A stretch of DNA of 10,852 nt from Ruminococcus flavefaciens (GCA_002310115.1 DBYI01000112.1:1-10852); one strand, 5' to 3'; numbered from the stretch's first letter, positions 1 through 7,149 are shown. Notes: generated from the letters alone by a model not told the origin. Translations and numbers: made by a program.

Positions 1-15
1 CAAAGGGGCTTTTTT
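1..15 (+). terminator. Right half of an intrinsic terminator, cut by the window edge
   Basis: The window opens with AAAGGGGC followed by six T (10-15). This is what the 3' arm and U-tract of a rho-independent terminator look like, but the 5' arm would lie outside the window, so pairing cannot be shown. With the complete hairpin just downstream it would make a tandem terminator for a rightward gene to the left. Confidence 0.35.
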
Positions 16-24
16 GACAGGCTG

Positions 25-59
25 ACCTGCACTAAAGTGCAGGTTTTTGTTGCTTTTTT
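25..59 (+). terminator. Rho-independent terminator of an upstream rightward gene
   Basis: A perfect 9-bp stem, ACCTGCACT (25-33) with AGTGCAGGT (36-44), closes a very tight loop and runs directly into TTTTT (44-48), with a second T-run at 54-59. The U-tract lies on the + strand only, so it ends rightward transcription entering from the left edge. On the - strand, which is the ackA direction, the same stem has no following U-tract, so it is at best a weak 3' boundary for ackA. Confidence 0.85.
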
Positions 60-77
60 ACCACTTATATGATATAA

Positions 78-1277
78 TTACTTGGAAATAAGAGCAAGTG
101 TATCTCTTGCAATAAGGAGTTCTTCGTTTGTAGGAACGATCCATACTTCAATTTTTGACTCAGGTGTAGAAATCTTTGTAAGCTTGCCTCTTATAGTGCG
201 ATTAAGAGCTTCGTCAATCTTGATTCCGAAGTAATCCATGTTCTGACAAACCTGTTCTCTAACTTCCCATGAGTTCTCGCCTATACCGCCTGTGAAGAGA
301 ACAGCGTCGATGCCGTTCATTGCAGCAGCGTATGCACCGATATATTTCTGAATCTCGTATGCAAGCATATCAGAAACGAGCTGAGCCTTCTTGTTGCCAT
401 TGTTTGCTGCTTCTTGAATGTCTCTGTTATCTGAGCCAACGCCTGATACTCCGAGGAAGCCAGACTTTTTGTTCATGTACTCGCTCATCTGTGAAGGAGT
501 AAAGCCGTGCTTGTCCGCTACAAATGTTACAGCTGAAGGATCTACAGAACCTGTTCTTGTACCCATAACTACTCCATCGAGAGGTGTGAAGCCCATGGAG
601 GTGTCTACAGATTTACCTCCGTCAACAGCTGTGATGGAAGAACCGTTTCCTAGATGGCATGAAACAATCTTGAGGTCTTTTACGTCTTTGCCCATTGCTT
701 CAGCAAGAGCTTTGGATACGAATCTGTGTGATGTGCCGTGGAAGCCATACTTTCTAACGTGGAGCTTTTCGTAATCCTCATATGGGAGACCGAACATAAA
801 AGCCTTAGGAGGCATTGTCTGGTGGAAAGCTGTATCGAATACAACAACCTGAGGTACATTTGCAGGGATAACACTCTTGCAAGCTCTAAGCGCGAGTGCA
901 TGAGCATGATTATGTACAGGTGCTAACTCACGGAGTTCGTCTATCTTTTCAATAACTTCATCTGTTACGAGAACAGACTTGTCGAAAACGTCTGCACCCT
1001 GAACTATTCTATGACCAACAGCTGAAATAGCATCCATACTGTCAATAACTTTTGCGTCGCCTTTTGTGAGACACTCAACAAGCTTCATGAAAGCTTCTGT
1101 GTGAGTAGGAAATGCACAGTCCTCATCTAGCTTTCTGCCGTCGGCAGTTTTATGGCTGATATGTCCATCAATACCGATACGGTCGCAGTTACCCTTTGCA
1201 ATAACACTTTCATCACTCATATCAATAAGCTGATACTTAAGTGAAGAGCTTCCTGCATTAACAACTAAGATAATCAT
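78..1277 (-). CDS. ackA: Acetate kinase
   Basis: Transfers phosphate between acetyl phosphate and ADP, yielding acetate and ATP; this is the substrate-level phosphorylation step of acetate fermentation in the cytosol. The 399-residue length is normal for the ASKHA-fold family. Visible motifs in order: VNAGSSSLK (6-14, phosphate binding, with N7), GHRIVQG (88-94, R90), FDTAFH (147-152, D148), YGFHGTSH (177-184, H180), LGNGSS (209-214), GTRTGSVDP (239-247, R241), FTGGIGEN (328-335) and PTNEE (382-386). These are the known substrate and catalytic positions, and none is missing. The start at 1277 is supported by AAAGGA (1288-1293, read on the - strand) 10 nt upstream. The gene has its own promoter and appears monocistronic within the window; the usual partner phosphotransacetylase (pta) is not next to it here. 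It is divergent from tmcAL, which consumes acetate. Confidence 0.98.
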   Translation of the reverse strand: MIILVVNAGSSSLKYQLIDMSDESVIAKGNCDRIGIDGHISHKTADGRKLDEDCAFPTHTEAFMKLVECLTKGDAKVIDSMDAISAVGHRIVQGADVFDKSVLVTDEVIEKIDELRELAPVHNHAHALALRACKSVIPANVPQVVVFDTAFHQTMPPKAFMFGLPYEDYEKLHVRKYGFHGTSHRFVSKALAEAMGKDVKDLKIVSCHLGNGSSITAVDGGKSVDTSMGFTPLDGVVMGTRTGSVDPSAVTFVADKHGFTPSQMSEYMNKKSGFLGVSGVGSDNRDIQEAANNGNKKAQLVSDMLAYEIQKYIGAYAAAMNGIDAVLFTGGIGENSWEVREQVCQNMDYFGIKIDEALNRTIRGKLTKISTPESKIEVWIVPTNEELLIARDTLALISK

Positions 1278-1315
1278 ATATTAAAATTCCTTTCAAAAAT
1301 TATTTTGCATATATT

Positions 1316-1343
1316 ATTATATACTATTTTTGGAAAAATGCAA
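1316..1343 (-). promoter_or_regulatory. Sigma-A-type promoter of ackA
   Basis: Read on the - strand, TTGCAT (1338-1343) is followed after 16 bp by a perfect TATAAT (1316-1321). Initiation would fall near 1309, giving a leader of about 30 nt that includes the ackA Shine-Dalgarno. The spacer is 1 bp shorter than optimal and the surroundings are strongly AT-rich. Assigned from sequence match only. Confidence 0.7.
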
Positions 1344-1368
1344 GTATTTTTTTTGAGAAGAAGATAAT

Positions 1369-1428
1369 AAATGAGCAAAAGTAGGAGAAAAATGAGGGTA
1401 TTATGCGTAACATACAGCACTAAATGAG
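1369..1428. repeat. Three direct copies of AAATGAG in the ackA/tmcAL divergent region
   Basis: The heptamer AAATGAG occurs at 1369-1375, 1390-1396 and 1422-1428. The offsets are 21 and 32 bp, close to two and three helical turns, so all three would face the same side of the DNA. They lie upstream of the ackA -35 box and before tmcAL. This could be a regulator binding array, or chance in AT-rich DNA. I could not find a convincing tmcAL promoter in 1278-1536; weak TATAAA/TATTAT boxes at 1468-1479 lack a matching -35. Confidence 0.3.
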
Positions 1429-1536
1429 ATTCACGTTTAACAAATCGTCCAAAACAGATGGGAAATCTATAAATATTATGTAGAGGAAATAAAAAATCAG
1501 TATAAATCATTGAAATTTAATAAGAGAGGTAGTAAA

Positions 1537-2730
1537 ATGAAAGTCAGCGGTATTGTTTGCGAGTATAATCCATTCCATAACGGACATCTTTTTCACATAA
1601 GAAAAACTCGCGAAAACGGAGCTACGCATATTGTGGCGGTAATGAGCGGTAATTTTGTTCAGCGTGGTGACGTTGCAGTAATAGACAAGCTTGAAAGAGC
1701 ACGGCTCGCTATACGCTCGGGGGCAGATCTTGTGATAGAGCTGCCTGTGCAGTATTGTCTATCTTCTGCCGAGAATTTTGCTTCGGGAGCAGTATATCTC
1801 CTAGATTCACTTGGAACTGTTGACGAGCTTTCATTTGGTAGTGAATGTGGCGATGTAGACATGCTGTTGAAAGCTATGAAAACTGTTGATACTGCTGCGG
1901 TAACTCATGCAGAAGAGATAAAAAATATTATGGAAAAGGGCTATACCTACCCGAGAGCTTTAAATTCTGTAGTAAACGGATATGATCCTGATGCTGCAAC
2001 AATTATAACTGAGCCGAATAATACTCTTGCGATAGAATATCTTCGCGCATTGAAGAAATTCTGTTCTGATATGAAGCCTTATACTGTAAGGCGAGTAAAT
2101 GCATATCATGATAGCTTTGAAACAGAAAATGGCTTTGCAAGTGCATCAAATCTACGCGATATGATAGAACGCGGATCTTCCGTGGACGAGTTTACTACGC
2201 CTGATTGGGCACAGACCATAAAAACGGCTTTATCAAAAGGAGAAATTGCTTCACTTAGCAGATTGGAGCGTGTAATGCTCTACAAGCTGAGGAGCAGCAC
2301 CATTGAGGAAATAGAACGTATATGTGACGTTGGACAGGGGCTTGAGCACAGGATATATGGTGCAAGAATGGCTGGCTCTATTGACGAGTTGCTGTTTACA
2401 GTTAAGACGAAGAGGTACACTATGGCAAGAATAAGAAGGATAATGCTCGATCTTCTTATTGGTGTTACAAAGGATGACATGAAGCAGCTTCCACCATATG
2501 GCAGAATACTTGCATTCAACGAGCGTGGTAGGGAGATTCTAGCCCGTGCAAAAGACAAGGCAAAAATACCTTTTGCATCATCCATTGCAAAGCTTTCGCA
2601 GATAAACGATATCGCAGAGCGTTTCGCAGAGCTTGAGATAAGGGCTTCGGATATTTATGGGCTTGCTCTTGAAACGGTGACCTCTGCAGAAAAGGATTAT
2701 AGAGCGAAAATAATGATAGATATGGAATAA
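1537..2730 (+). CDS. tmcAL: tRNA(Met) cytidine acetate ligase (TmcAL, YlbM family)
   Basis: Members of this family activate acetate with ATP and acetylate the wobble cytidine of elongator tRNA-Met (ac4C34), which helps keep AUG and AUA decoding apart. The 397-residue protein starts with the nucleotidyltransferase signature EYNPFHNGH (9-17), where the HxGH-type histidines H14 and H17 bind ATP. It then shows GNFVQRGD (38-45), IELP (67-70), SAENFA (77-82), SFGSE (99-103), EPNNTLAIEYL (159-169), GLEHRI (268-273) and the C-terminal KRYT (292-295). All are typical of the family, and the length is close to the Bacillus member (about 415). I chose ATG 1537 because GAGAGG (1524-1529) lies 7 nt upstream and the family begins right there; the in-frame TTG at 1510 adds nine residues without support. 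It is the first gene of the rightward cluster, 16 bp before the HAD gene. Confidence 0.93.
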   Translation: MKVSGIVCEYNPFHNGHLFHIRKTRENGATHIVAVMSGNFVQRGDVAVIDKLERARLAIRSGADLVIELPVQYCLSSAENFASGAVYLLDSLGTVDELSFGSECGDVDMLLKAMKTVDTAAVTHAEEIKNIMEKGYTYPRALNSVVNGYDPDAATIITEPNNTLAIEYLRALKKFCSDMKPYTVRRVNAYHDSFETENGFASASNLRDMIERGSSVDEFTTPDWAQTIKTALSKGEIASLSRLERVMLYKLRSSTIEEIERICDVGQGLEHRIYGARMAGSIDELLFTVKTKRYTMARIRRIMLDLLIGVTKDDMKQLPPYGRILAFNERGREILARAKDKAKIPFASSIAKLSQINDIAERFAELEIRASDIYGLALETVTSAEKDYRAKIMIDME

Positions 2731-2746
2731 TAATACGGGAGAATAA

Positions 2747-3394
2747 ATGATAAAGGGAATAATATTTGATCTCGACGGTACTTTGCTTGATTCCATGATG
2801 GTATGGAGTAGTATTGACCGCGAATTTCTCATAGAGAATGGTATTACAGATCCGCCACCCGATGTTTCGGATGTGGTAAAGAAGATGACTGTTGACGAGT
2901 CGTCGCAATACTTTATCGACAGATTCGGTTTGAAATGCACAAAAGAGTACGTTATATGGCGCATAGAGGATATGGTTAGGGAACGATATGAAAAGAAGAT
3001 ACCACTGAAGCCTCATGTTACTGAGTTGCTTGATTATCTTGATAGTTGCAGTATACCATATGGTATCGCAACAGCTACATATAAAAGGCTTGCAGAAGCT
3101 GCGCTGAAGCGCTGCGGGATATATGACCGTTTTCGCTTTTTGCTCACTGATATGGAGTATCCTACAGGAAAGAACTGCCCCGATATCTTCATAGGTGGTG
3201 CAGATCGTTTTGGAGCTGATCCGCAGGAAGTACTTGTTGTTGAGGATTCGCTTCACTGTATAGAAACGGCTAAAGAAGCGCACTTTACGGTCTGCGGAGT
3301 CTACGATAGTGTGGCAGAATCCGACAGGAGCCGTATAATGGAGATTTCTGACTATTATGTATATTCAATGGATGAGATAATGAACATCATCTAA
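2747..3394 (+). CDS. HAD-superfamily phosphatase (beta-phosphoglucomutase/phosphatase-like)
   Basis: A 215-residue haloacid-dehalogenase-fold hydrolase with the four family motifs in order: DLDGT (8-12; nucleophile D8, acid/base D10), the threonine of ATATYK near T109, K142 in GKNCPDIF, and the metal-binding acidic pair VVEDS (164-168; E166, D167). The helical cap (about 16-85) sits between motifs I and II, as in C1-cap enzymes that dephosphorylate or isomerise sugar phosphates and other small phosphomonoesters. The substrate cannot be read from sequence. The start at ATG 2747 has GGGAGA just upstream. It lies between tmcAL and mnmA with a 16-bp gap on the left, so it is probably co-transcribed with tmcAL. 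Its link to RNA modification, if any, is unknown. Confidence 0.9.
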   Translation: MIKGIIFDLDGTLLDSMMVWSSIDREFLIENGITDPPPDVSDVVKKMTVDESSQYFIDRFGLKCTKEYVIWRIEDMVRERYEKKIPLKPHVTELLDYLDSCSIPYGIATATYKRLAEAALKRCGIYDRFRFLLTDMEYPTGKNCPDIFIGGADRFGADPQEVLVVEDSLHCIETAKEAHFTVCGVYDSVAESDRSRIMEISDYYVYSMDEIMNII

Positions 3395-3421
3395 GGCGGA
3401 CACGATTCGCCGTTGTTTTTT
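3395..3421 (+). terminator. Intrinsic-terminator-like hairpin between the HAD gene and mnmA
   Basis: GGCGGA (3395-3400) pairs with TTCGCC (3406-3411), including one G-U pair, around a 5-nt loop, and is followed by GTTG and six T (3416-3421). It begins immediately after the HAD stop codon and ends just before the mnmA Shine-Dalgarno AAGGAG (3425-3430). The stem is short, so it may be a leaky terminator or a processing/attenuation element that separates tmcAL-HAD from mnmA onward. I did not find a clear promoter for mnmA downstream of it. Confidence 0.5.
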
Positions 3422-3437
3422 CGGAAGGAGCGGATGA

Positions 3438-4514
3438 ATGAAAAAGGTTATGGTTGGCATGAGCGGAGGAGTTGACAGCTCTGTAGCGGCAATGCTGTTG
3501 CGTGATAGTGGTTATGAAGTCATGGGAGTAACTTTGAAACTCTTTTCTGATGAGGATATTTCCGAAGCAAAGAAAGAAGGAAAAACCTGCTGTGCGCTTT
3601 CCGATGTTGAGGATGCAAGGAGCGTTGCGTACCGCCTCGGATTTGAACATGTAGTTTTTAATTTTCGAGATAACTTTCATGAGTATGTTATGAAACAGTT
3701 CGCTGACAGTTACCTTTGCGGTAGGACGCCAAATCCGTGCATTGAGTGCAATCGTCATGTGAAATTCGATAAAATGCTTCGAAGAGCGCAGGAACTTGGC
3801 TACGACTATATAGCTACTGGACATTACGCTTCTATTGAGTATGATGAAGATAGAGGACGTTATTTGCTTAAGCGTTCAAAGGATCGGAGCAAGGATCAAA
3901 CATATGTGCTTTATGCACTAACACAGGAGCAACTCAAACATACTCTTCTTCCCCTAGGTGGACTTGAAAAAACTCAGGTCAGGGAACTTGCTGAGTCAGC
4001 TGGCCTTGTCAATTCACAAAAGCCTGACAGTCAGGATATATGCTTTGTTCCTGATGGCGATTATGCAGCATTTATACGCAGATTTAAGAGATGCGATACA
4101 CCTTGTGGAAAGTTTGTGGATATGAACGGTAATGTTCTGGGAGAACACAAAGGCATTATCAATTATACTATCGGTCAGCGCAAAGGACTTGGTATTGCTT
4201 TAGGTCATCCTGCGTATGTTGTCAGAAAAGATATTGAGGCAAATACCGTAACCATTGGCGATGAATCCGATCTTTACACAAAACGACTTATTGCCGATGA
4301 TTTCAATTTGATTTCAGTTGAAAAGCTTGAAGCTCCAATGCGCGTTACTGCCAAGACACGTTACAGTCAGAAAGAGCAGCCTGCGATCGTGTCTTGTATC
4401 GGAAATGGCGAATATAGTGTTGAGTTTGACGAACCGCAGAGGGCGATAACGAAAGGTCAGGCTGTAGTTTTATATAATGGCGATATCGTAGTAGGCGGTG
4501 GTACAATAAAATGA
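3438..4514 (+). CDS. mnmA: tRNA-specific 2-thiouridylase MnmA
   Basis: Adenylates and thiolates U34 of the tRNAs for Glu, Gln and Lys (s2U34), taking sulfur from a persulfide carrier. The 358-residue protein has the PP-loop SGGVDSS (9-15) for ATP, then TPNPCIECN (97-105), ATGHY (126-130), SKDQTYVLY (151-159), PDSQDICFV (196-204) and GQRKGLGI (246-253). By comparison with the E. coli enzyme, the catalytic cysteines should be C104 and C202. C101 in the NPC motif gives an additional nearby thiol, seen in many Firmicute homologues. The domain order (N-type ATP-PPase, central domain, C-terminal beta barrel) fits the length. ATG 3438 has AAGGAG 7 nt upstream. Its stop overlaps the next start by 4 bp (ATGA), implying translational coupling. 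Confidence 0.97.
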   Translation: MKKVMVGMSGGVDSSVAAMLLRDSGYEVMGVTLKLFSDEDISEAKKEGKTCCALSDVEDARSVAYRLGFEHVVFNFRDNFHEYVMKQFADSYLCGRTPNPCIECNRHVKFDKMLRRAQELGYDYIATGHYASIEYDEDRGRYLLKRSKDRSKDQTYVLYALTQEQLKHTLLPLGGLEKTQVRELAESAGLVNSQKPDSQDICFVPDGDYAAFIRRFKRCDTPCGKFVDMNGNVLGEHKGIINYTIGQRKGLGIALGHPAYVVRKDIEANTVTIGDESDLYTKRLIADDFNLISVEKLEAPMRVTAKTRYSQKEQPAIVSCIGNGEYSVEFDEPQRAITKGQAVVLYNGDIVVGGGTIK

Positions 4515-5053
4515 CGAAAACGGCACTTCTTGTTATAGATGCACAAGAGCTTATAATCAACGAAAAGCTCTATGCCTTCGAAAGATTTATCTACAATATA
4601 CGTACTCTTATATTCGAAGCTCGTAGGAACGGCGTGGAGGTTATATATGTTCGCCATGACGACGGTGAAGAGAAGCTTCTTTCAAAGGGCAATGCAGGTT
4701 TTGATGTATACAATGGTTTTGCTCCTGAGACAGGAGAGCGTGTATTCGACAAATATGTGAATAGTCCATTCCGTGACAGCGGTCTTCTTGATTACTTAAT
4801 TGAAAATGGTGTGAAAAGGCTTTTAGTAACGGGCTTACAGACAGAGTACTGTATAGATGCCACAGTAAAATGTGGATTTGAGCACGGCTTCGAGATAATA
4901 GTTCCTGATTATTGCAATTCTACCTTCGATAACGAATTTATGACTTCGGAGCAGACCTATTGCTACTATAACGAGTTTATATGGAAAAATAGATATGCGT
5001 CCTGTGTTGATATTTATGAAGCCGTTGAGATATTGCGGGAAAAAAGCTTATGA
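4511..5053 (+). CDS. Isochorismatase-family cysteine hydrolase
   Basis: A 180-residue protein of the isochorismatase/nicotinamidase fold. The predicted triad is complete: D10 in VIDAQ, K81 in FDKYV and C114 in TGLQTEYC (107-114), where the cis-peptide segment normally precedes the nucleophile. The family hydrolyses amides such as nicotinamide, ureidoacrylate or N-carbamoyl compounds, or the vinyl ether of isochorismate. The strong cysteine context argues for amide hydrolysis, but the substrate is not predictable. The ATG overlaps the mnmA stop by 4 bp, so translation is probably coupled. No other gene for NAD recycling or siderophore synthesis lies nearby, and its role in a cluster rich in RNA-modification genes is unexplained. 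Confidence 0.88.
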   Translation: MTKTALLVIDAQELIINEKLYAFERFIYNIRTLIFEARRNGVEVIYVRHDDGEEKLLSKGNAGFDVYNGFAPETGERVFDKYVNSPFRDSGLLDYLIENGVKRLLVTGLQTEYCIDATVKCGFEHGFEIIVPDYCNSTFDNEFMTSEQTYCYYNEFIWKNRYASCVDIYEAVEILREKSL

Positions 5054-5061
5054 GATAAAGA

Positions 5062-5463
5062 ATGGGTATGAAAATGAATATTGAAGAGTGTGCTGAAATG
5101 CTTGCGGAAAGACTTCCCGACGGCAGAAGGTTATACGCCGACCACATAAAAATGTACGGAGAAGTTTTATTACATGTTTTGGTTGGGGATATGATAGATA
5201 GGCCTCTTGTGGAACTGCTTAAATCAAATGAAAATCCTGATATTATAAAGATTTACTGTGCTGTAATTGAGGAAATGTGGCTCAAAGGCGATGATAATGT
5301 AGTAAACGTTGTTGAAGTTACGGTACTTGAATATCTTACAGATGATGGTGAAGTTTGGCAGAGATTCGGAAGTTACATTTCTCGTAATTTCCGTAATTAT
5401 GTAAATAATGAGTTCATACCTAACAATCTGAATTACCTCAATGTGGAAAGTTTAAAGGAATAA
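5062..5463 (+). CDS. Small unknown protein resembling DUF7674/immunity-like proteins
   Basis: A 133-residue soluble acidic protein with no signal peptide, membrane segment or catalytic motif that I can see. Two segments recall, from memory, the DUF7674 group often listed among polymorphic-toxin immunity-like proteins: HIKMYGEVLLHVLVGDM (28-44), and a D-D-N-V-V-N-V-V-E-V-x-x-x-E-Y-L pattern (77-92). The match is by pattern only and could be wrong. Several in-frame ATGs (5062, 5068, 5074) compete and none has a strong Shine-Dalgarno, so the true start may be up to four codons later; coupling from the gene 8 bp upstream is possible. It ends 4 bp before the TrmN6-like gene and holds the AAAGGA that serves that gene. 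No toxin gene is visible nearby. Confidence 0.75.
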   Translation: MGMKMNIEECAEMLAERLPDGRRLYADHIKMYGEVLLHVLVGDMIDRPLVELLKSNENPDIIKIYCAVIEEMWLKGDDNVVNVVEVTVLEYLTDDGEVWQRFGSYISRNFRNYVNNEFIPNNLNYLNVESLKE

Positions 5464-5467
5464 TAAG

Positions 5468-6184
5468 ATGGAATACAAATACGAAAAGCTTACTGATAAG
5501 ATTTATGTATGTGCAAGCAGCGATCACCGCTTCGGTACAGACGCTTTTCTGCTTGCGGACTTTTCGCAGTACCGTGCAAAGGATAAGGTCTGTGATCTCG
5601 GTACGGGGTGTGGTATAATACCGCTCATTATGCAGAAAAAAAGGCCACCGCAGTTAACATATGCGGTAGATATACAGGATGGAGCCATTGAACAGTTACG
5701 TCTTGGACTTGAAAAGAGTGAAACCACAGGTATTGTTCCAATATGTGCCGACCTTAAAGAACTTTGGGCGGGTGCGCCTCTCGGACAGCTGGATCTTGTA
5801 ACTTGCAACCCACCGTATAAGGTGAACAATGCAGGCTTTCAGAGTGTGATAACTGCTCAGAAAATAGCTCGACACGAAATACTATGTACCATAGATGATG
5901 TTTGTGCGGCAGCCCAAAAACTTCTCAAATTCGGTGGCAGACTTTGCGTTTGCAATCGGACTGAGCGCCTTAGTGACGTGATATATGCAATGAAAAAACA
6001 TGATATTGAGCCGAAAAGACTGCGCTTTGTCTCTAAAAATGCTGATGAAGCTCCATGGCTTTTTCTGCTAGAGGGCAAAAAGGGCTCTAAGCCGTTTATG
6101 AAAGTCGAACCACAGCTATATATACGTAGCGATAACGGTTTTTCAGAGGAATTGCAGAAGATATACGACACGGGAAAGGAGTAG
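5468..6184 (+). CDS. TrmN6-like tRNA (adenine-N6) methyltransferase
   Basis: A 238-residue Rossmann-fold SAM-dependent N6-adenine methyltransferase of the YfiC/YabB type; E. coli TrmN6 makes m6A37 in tRNA1-Val. Visible: RFGTDAFLLA (21-30), a feature of this group; SAM motif I DLGTGCG (43-49); an acidic residue at the end of strand 2 (AVDIQ, 66-70); catalytic NPPY (114-117); and ARHE (134-137). The NPPY motif points to methylation of an exocyclic amine, and the tRNA target is inferred from family and context. The start at 5468 has AAAGGA about 8 nt upstream. It is followed 2 bp later by rsmI, the same pairing known from Bacillus (yabB-yazA-yabC), but without the small GIY-YIG gene yazA between them. 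Confidence 0.88.
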   Translation: MEYKYEKLTDKIYVCASSDHRFGTDAFLLADFSQYRAKDKVCDLGTGCGIIPLIMQKKRPPQLTYAVDIQDGAIEQLRLGLEKSETTGIVPICADLKELWAGAPLGQLDLVTCNPPYKVNNAGFQSVITAQKIARHEILCTIDDVCAAAQKLLKFGGRLCVCNRTERLSDVIYAMKKHDIEPKRLRFVSKNADEAPWLFLLEGKKGSKPFMKVEPQLYIRSDNGFSEELQKIYDTGKE

Positions 6185-6186
6185 AT

Positions 6187-7011
6187 ATGAGCGGAATTTT
6201 TTATGTTATTGGAACTCCGATAGGTAATCTTGATGATATAACAATAAGGCAACTTGAAACCCTGAAAGCTGTGGATTTTATTTGTGCGGAGGATACAAGA
6301 GTTACGCTAAAGCTTCTTAATCGCTTTGAAATCAAGAAGCAGCTTGTCAGCTTTCATGAACATAGTTCAAAAATCGATGCACAACGTATAGTTGATAGAC
6401 TTATTGCAGGTGAGGACTGCGGTATAGTTACCGATGCAGGTATGCCCTGTATTTCGGATCCCGGAGAAGTCCTTGTGAAGATGTGTGTTGAGAATAATAT
6501 TGATATAAGAGTAGTTCCTGGTCCAAGTGCAGTAGTTTCGGCTGTTGCCATATCAGGTCTTAGTACTCGACGTTTCACTTTTGAGGGGTTCCTGCCTGTT
6601 CAAAAAAAAGAGCGTATGGAGAGACTTGAGCAGCTTCGTGGTGAAACGGCGGTAATGGTTTTCTATGAAGCTCCACATAAGCTGAAAAATACGCTTTTTG
6701 ATCTTGCGGATTTTTTCGGTGGAGATCGGAAAATTTCTCTTTGCCGCGAGCTTACGAAGATACATGAGGAAGTACTTAGGCTTACACTTGCGGAAGCTGT
6801 GGCTTTTTACGACGAAAATGAGCCTAAAGGCGAGTTTGTTCTTGTTCTTGAAGGAACGCATGATAACATGGGTGAGGAGATAACAATTGAGCAGGCTGTG
6901 GAACAAGTCAATAGGCTTATAAGTATGGGCGAGAAGCCTACGGCCGCCTGCAAAGCAGTTGCAAAGGAGACAGGTTTTAAAAAGAGTGAGCTTTACGCAA
7001 AGCTCCAGTAA
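6187..7011 (+). CDS. rsmI: 16S rRNA (cytidine-1402-2'-O)-methyltransferase RsmI
   Basis: Methylates the ribose of C1402 in 16S rRNA, next to the P-site codon, and together with RsmH tunes start-codon choice and decoding fidelity. The 274-residue protein has the tetrapyrrole-methylase fold with diagnostic RsmI motifs: GTPIGNLDDIT (9-19), CAEDTR (33-38), VTDAGMPCISDPG (81-93), PGPSA (111-115) and GFLP (134-137). A C-terminal helical segment from about 225, ending in a KKSELY element, matches the family's small C-terminal domain. AAAGGAG lies 5 nt before ATG 6187. It closes the tightly spaced cluster; the next gene has its own promoter. Confidence 0.96.
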   Translation: MSGIFYVIGTPIGNLDDITIRQLETLKAVDFICAEDTRVTLKLLNRFEIKKQLVSFHEHSSKIDAQRIVDRLIAGEDCGIVTDAGMPCISDPGEVLVKMCVENNIDIRVVPGPSAVVSAVAISGLSTRRFTFEGFLPVQKKERMERLEQLRGETAVMVFYEAPHKLKNTLFDLADFFGGDRKISLCRELTKIHEEVLRLTLAEAVAFYDENEPKGEFVLVLEGTHDNMGEEITIEQAVEQVNRLISMGEKPTAACKAVAKETGFKKSELYAKLQ

Positions 7012-7025
7012 AACAGTAGGCTTTG
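6998..7025 (+). terminator. Weak hairpin at the rsmI stop, possible 3' end of the cluster
   Basis: CAAAGCT (6998-7004) pairs with GGCTTTG (7019-7025) over a 14-nt loop, spanning the rsmI stop. The following GGTTGTACTTCTTTA is only moderately T-rich, so it is a poor intrinsic terminator. It is the only candidate before the next promoter, so partial readthrough into the PHP gene is plausible. Confidence 0.25.
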
Positions 7026-7081
7026 GGTTGTACTTCTTTATATATTATATAATAATAAAATGTAAAAATTAGTGAAAAAGC

Positions 7082-7110
7082 TTGAAATTAGAAATGATTT
7101 GTGATATAAT
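7082..7110 (+). promoter_or_regulatory. Near-consensus sigma-A promoter for the PHP/YdcF genes
   Basis: TTGAAA (7082-7087) and a perfect TATAAT (7105-7110) are separated by the ideal 17 bp. An A/T-only stretch around 7037-7060 lies just upstream and could act as an UP element. Initiation is expected near 7117. The TTG of the -35 box happens to open an in-frame extension of the PHP reading frame, which explains why naive start calling would reach too far upstream. Confidence 0.8.
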
Positions 7111-7130
7111 TATTAGCGTTATTATGACTG

Positions 7131-7149
7131 TTGCAGCAAAAAGCTGCAA
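7131..7149 (+). other. Leader hairpin 1 of the PHP transcript
   Basis: TTGCAGC (7131-7137) and GCTGCAA (7143-7149) form a perfect 7-bp stem with an AAAAA loop, about 14 nt after the predicted transcript start. No T-run follows, so it is not a terminator. It may protect the 5' end or be part of a small regulatory leader. Confidence 0.45.

Noticed and set aside
1353..1479. Candidate promoter elements for tmcAL (TTGAGA at 1353, TTTAAC at 1436, TATAAA/TATTAT at 1468-1479).
   Set aside because: No pair of boxes has a spacing of 16-18 bp, so none is reported as a promoter.
2516..3283. A 255-residue open frame on the - strand opposite tmcAL and the HAD gene.
   Set aside because: It is antisense to two genes with complete family motifs, shows no recognisable domain and has a composition typical of a shadow frame.
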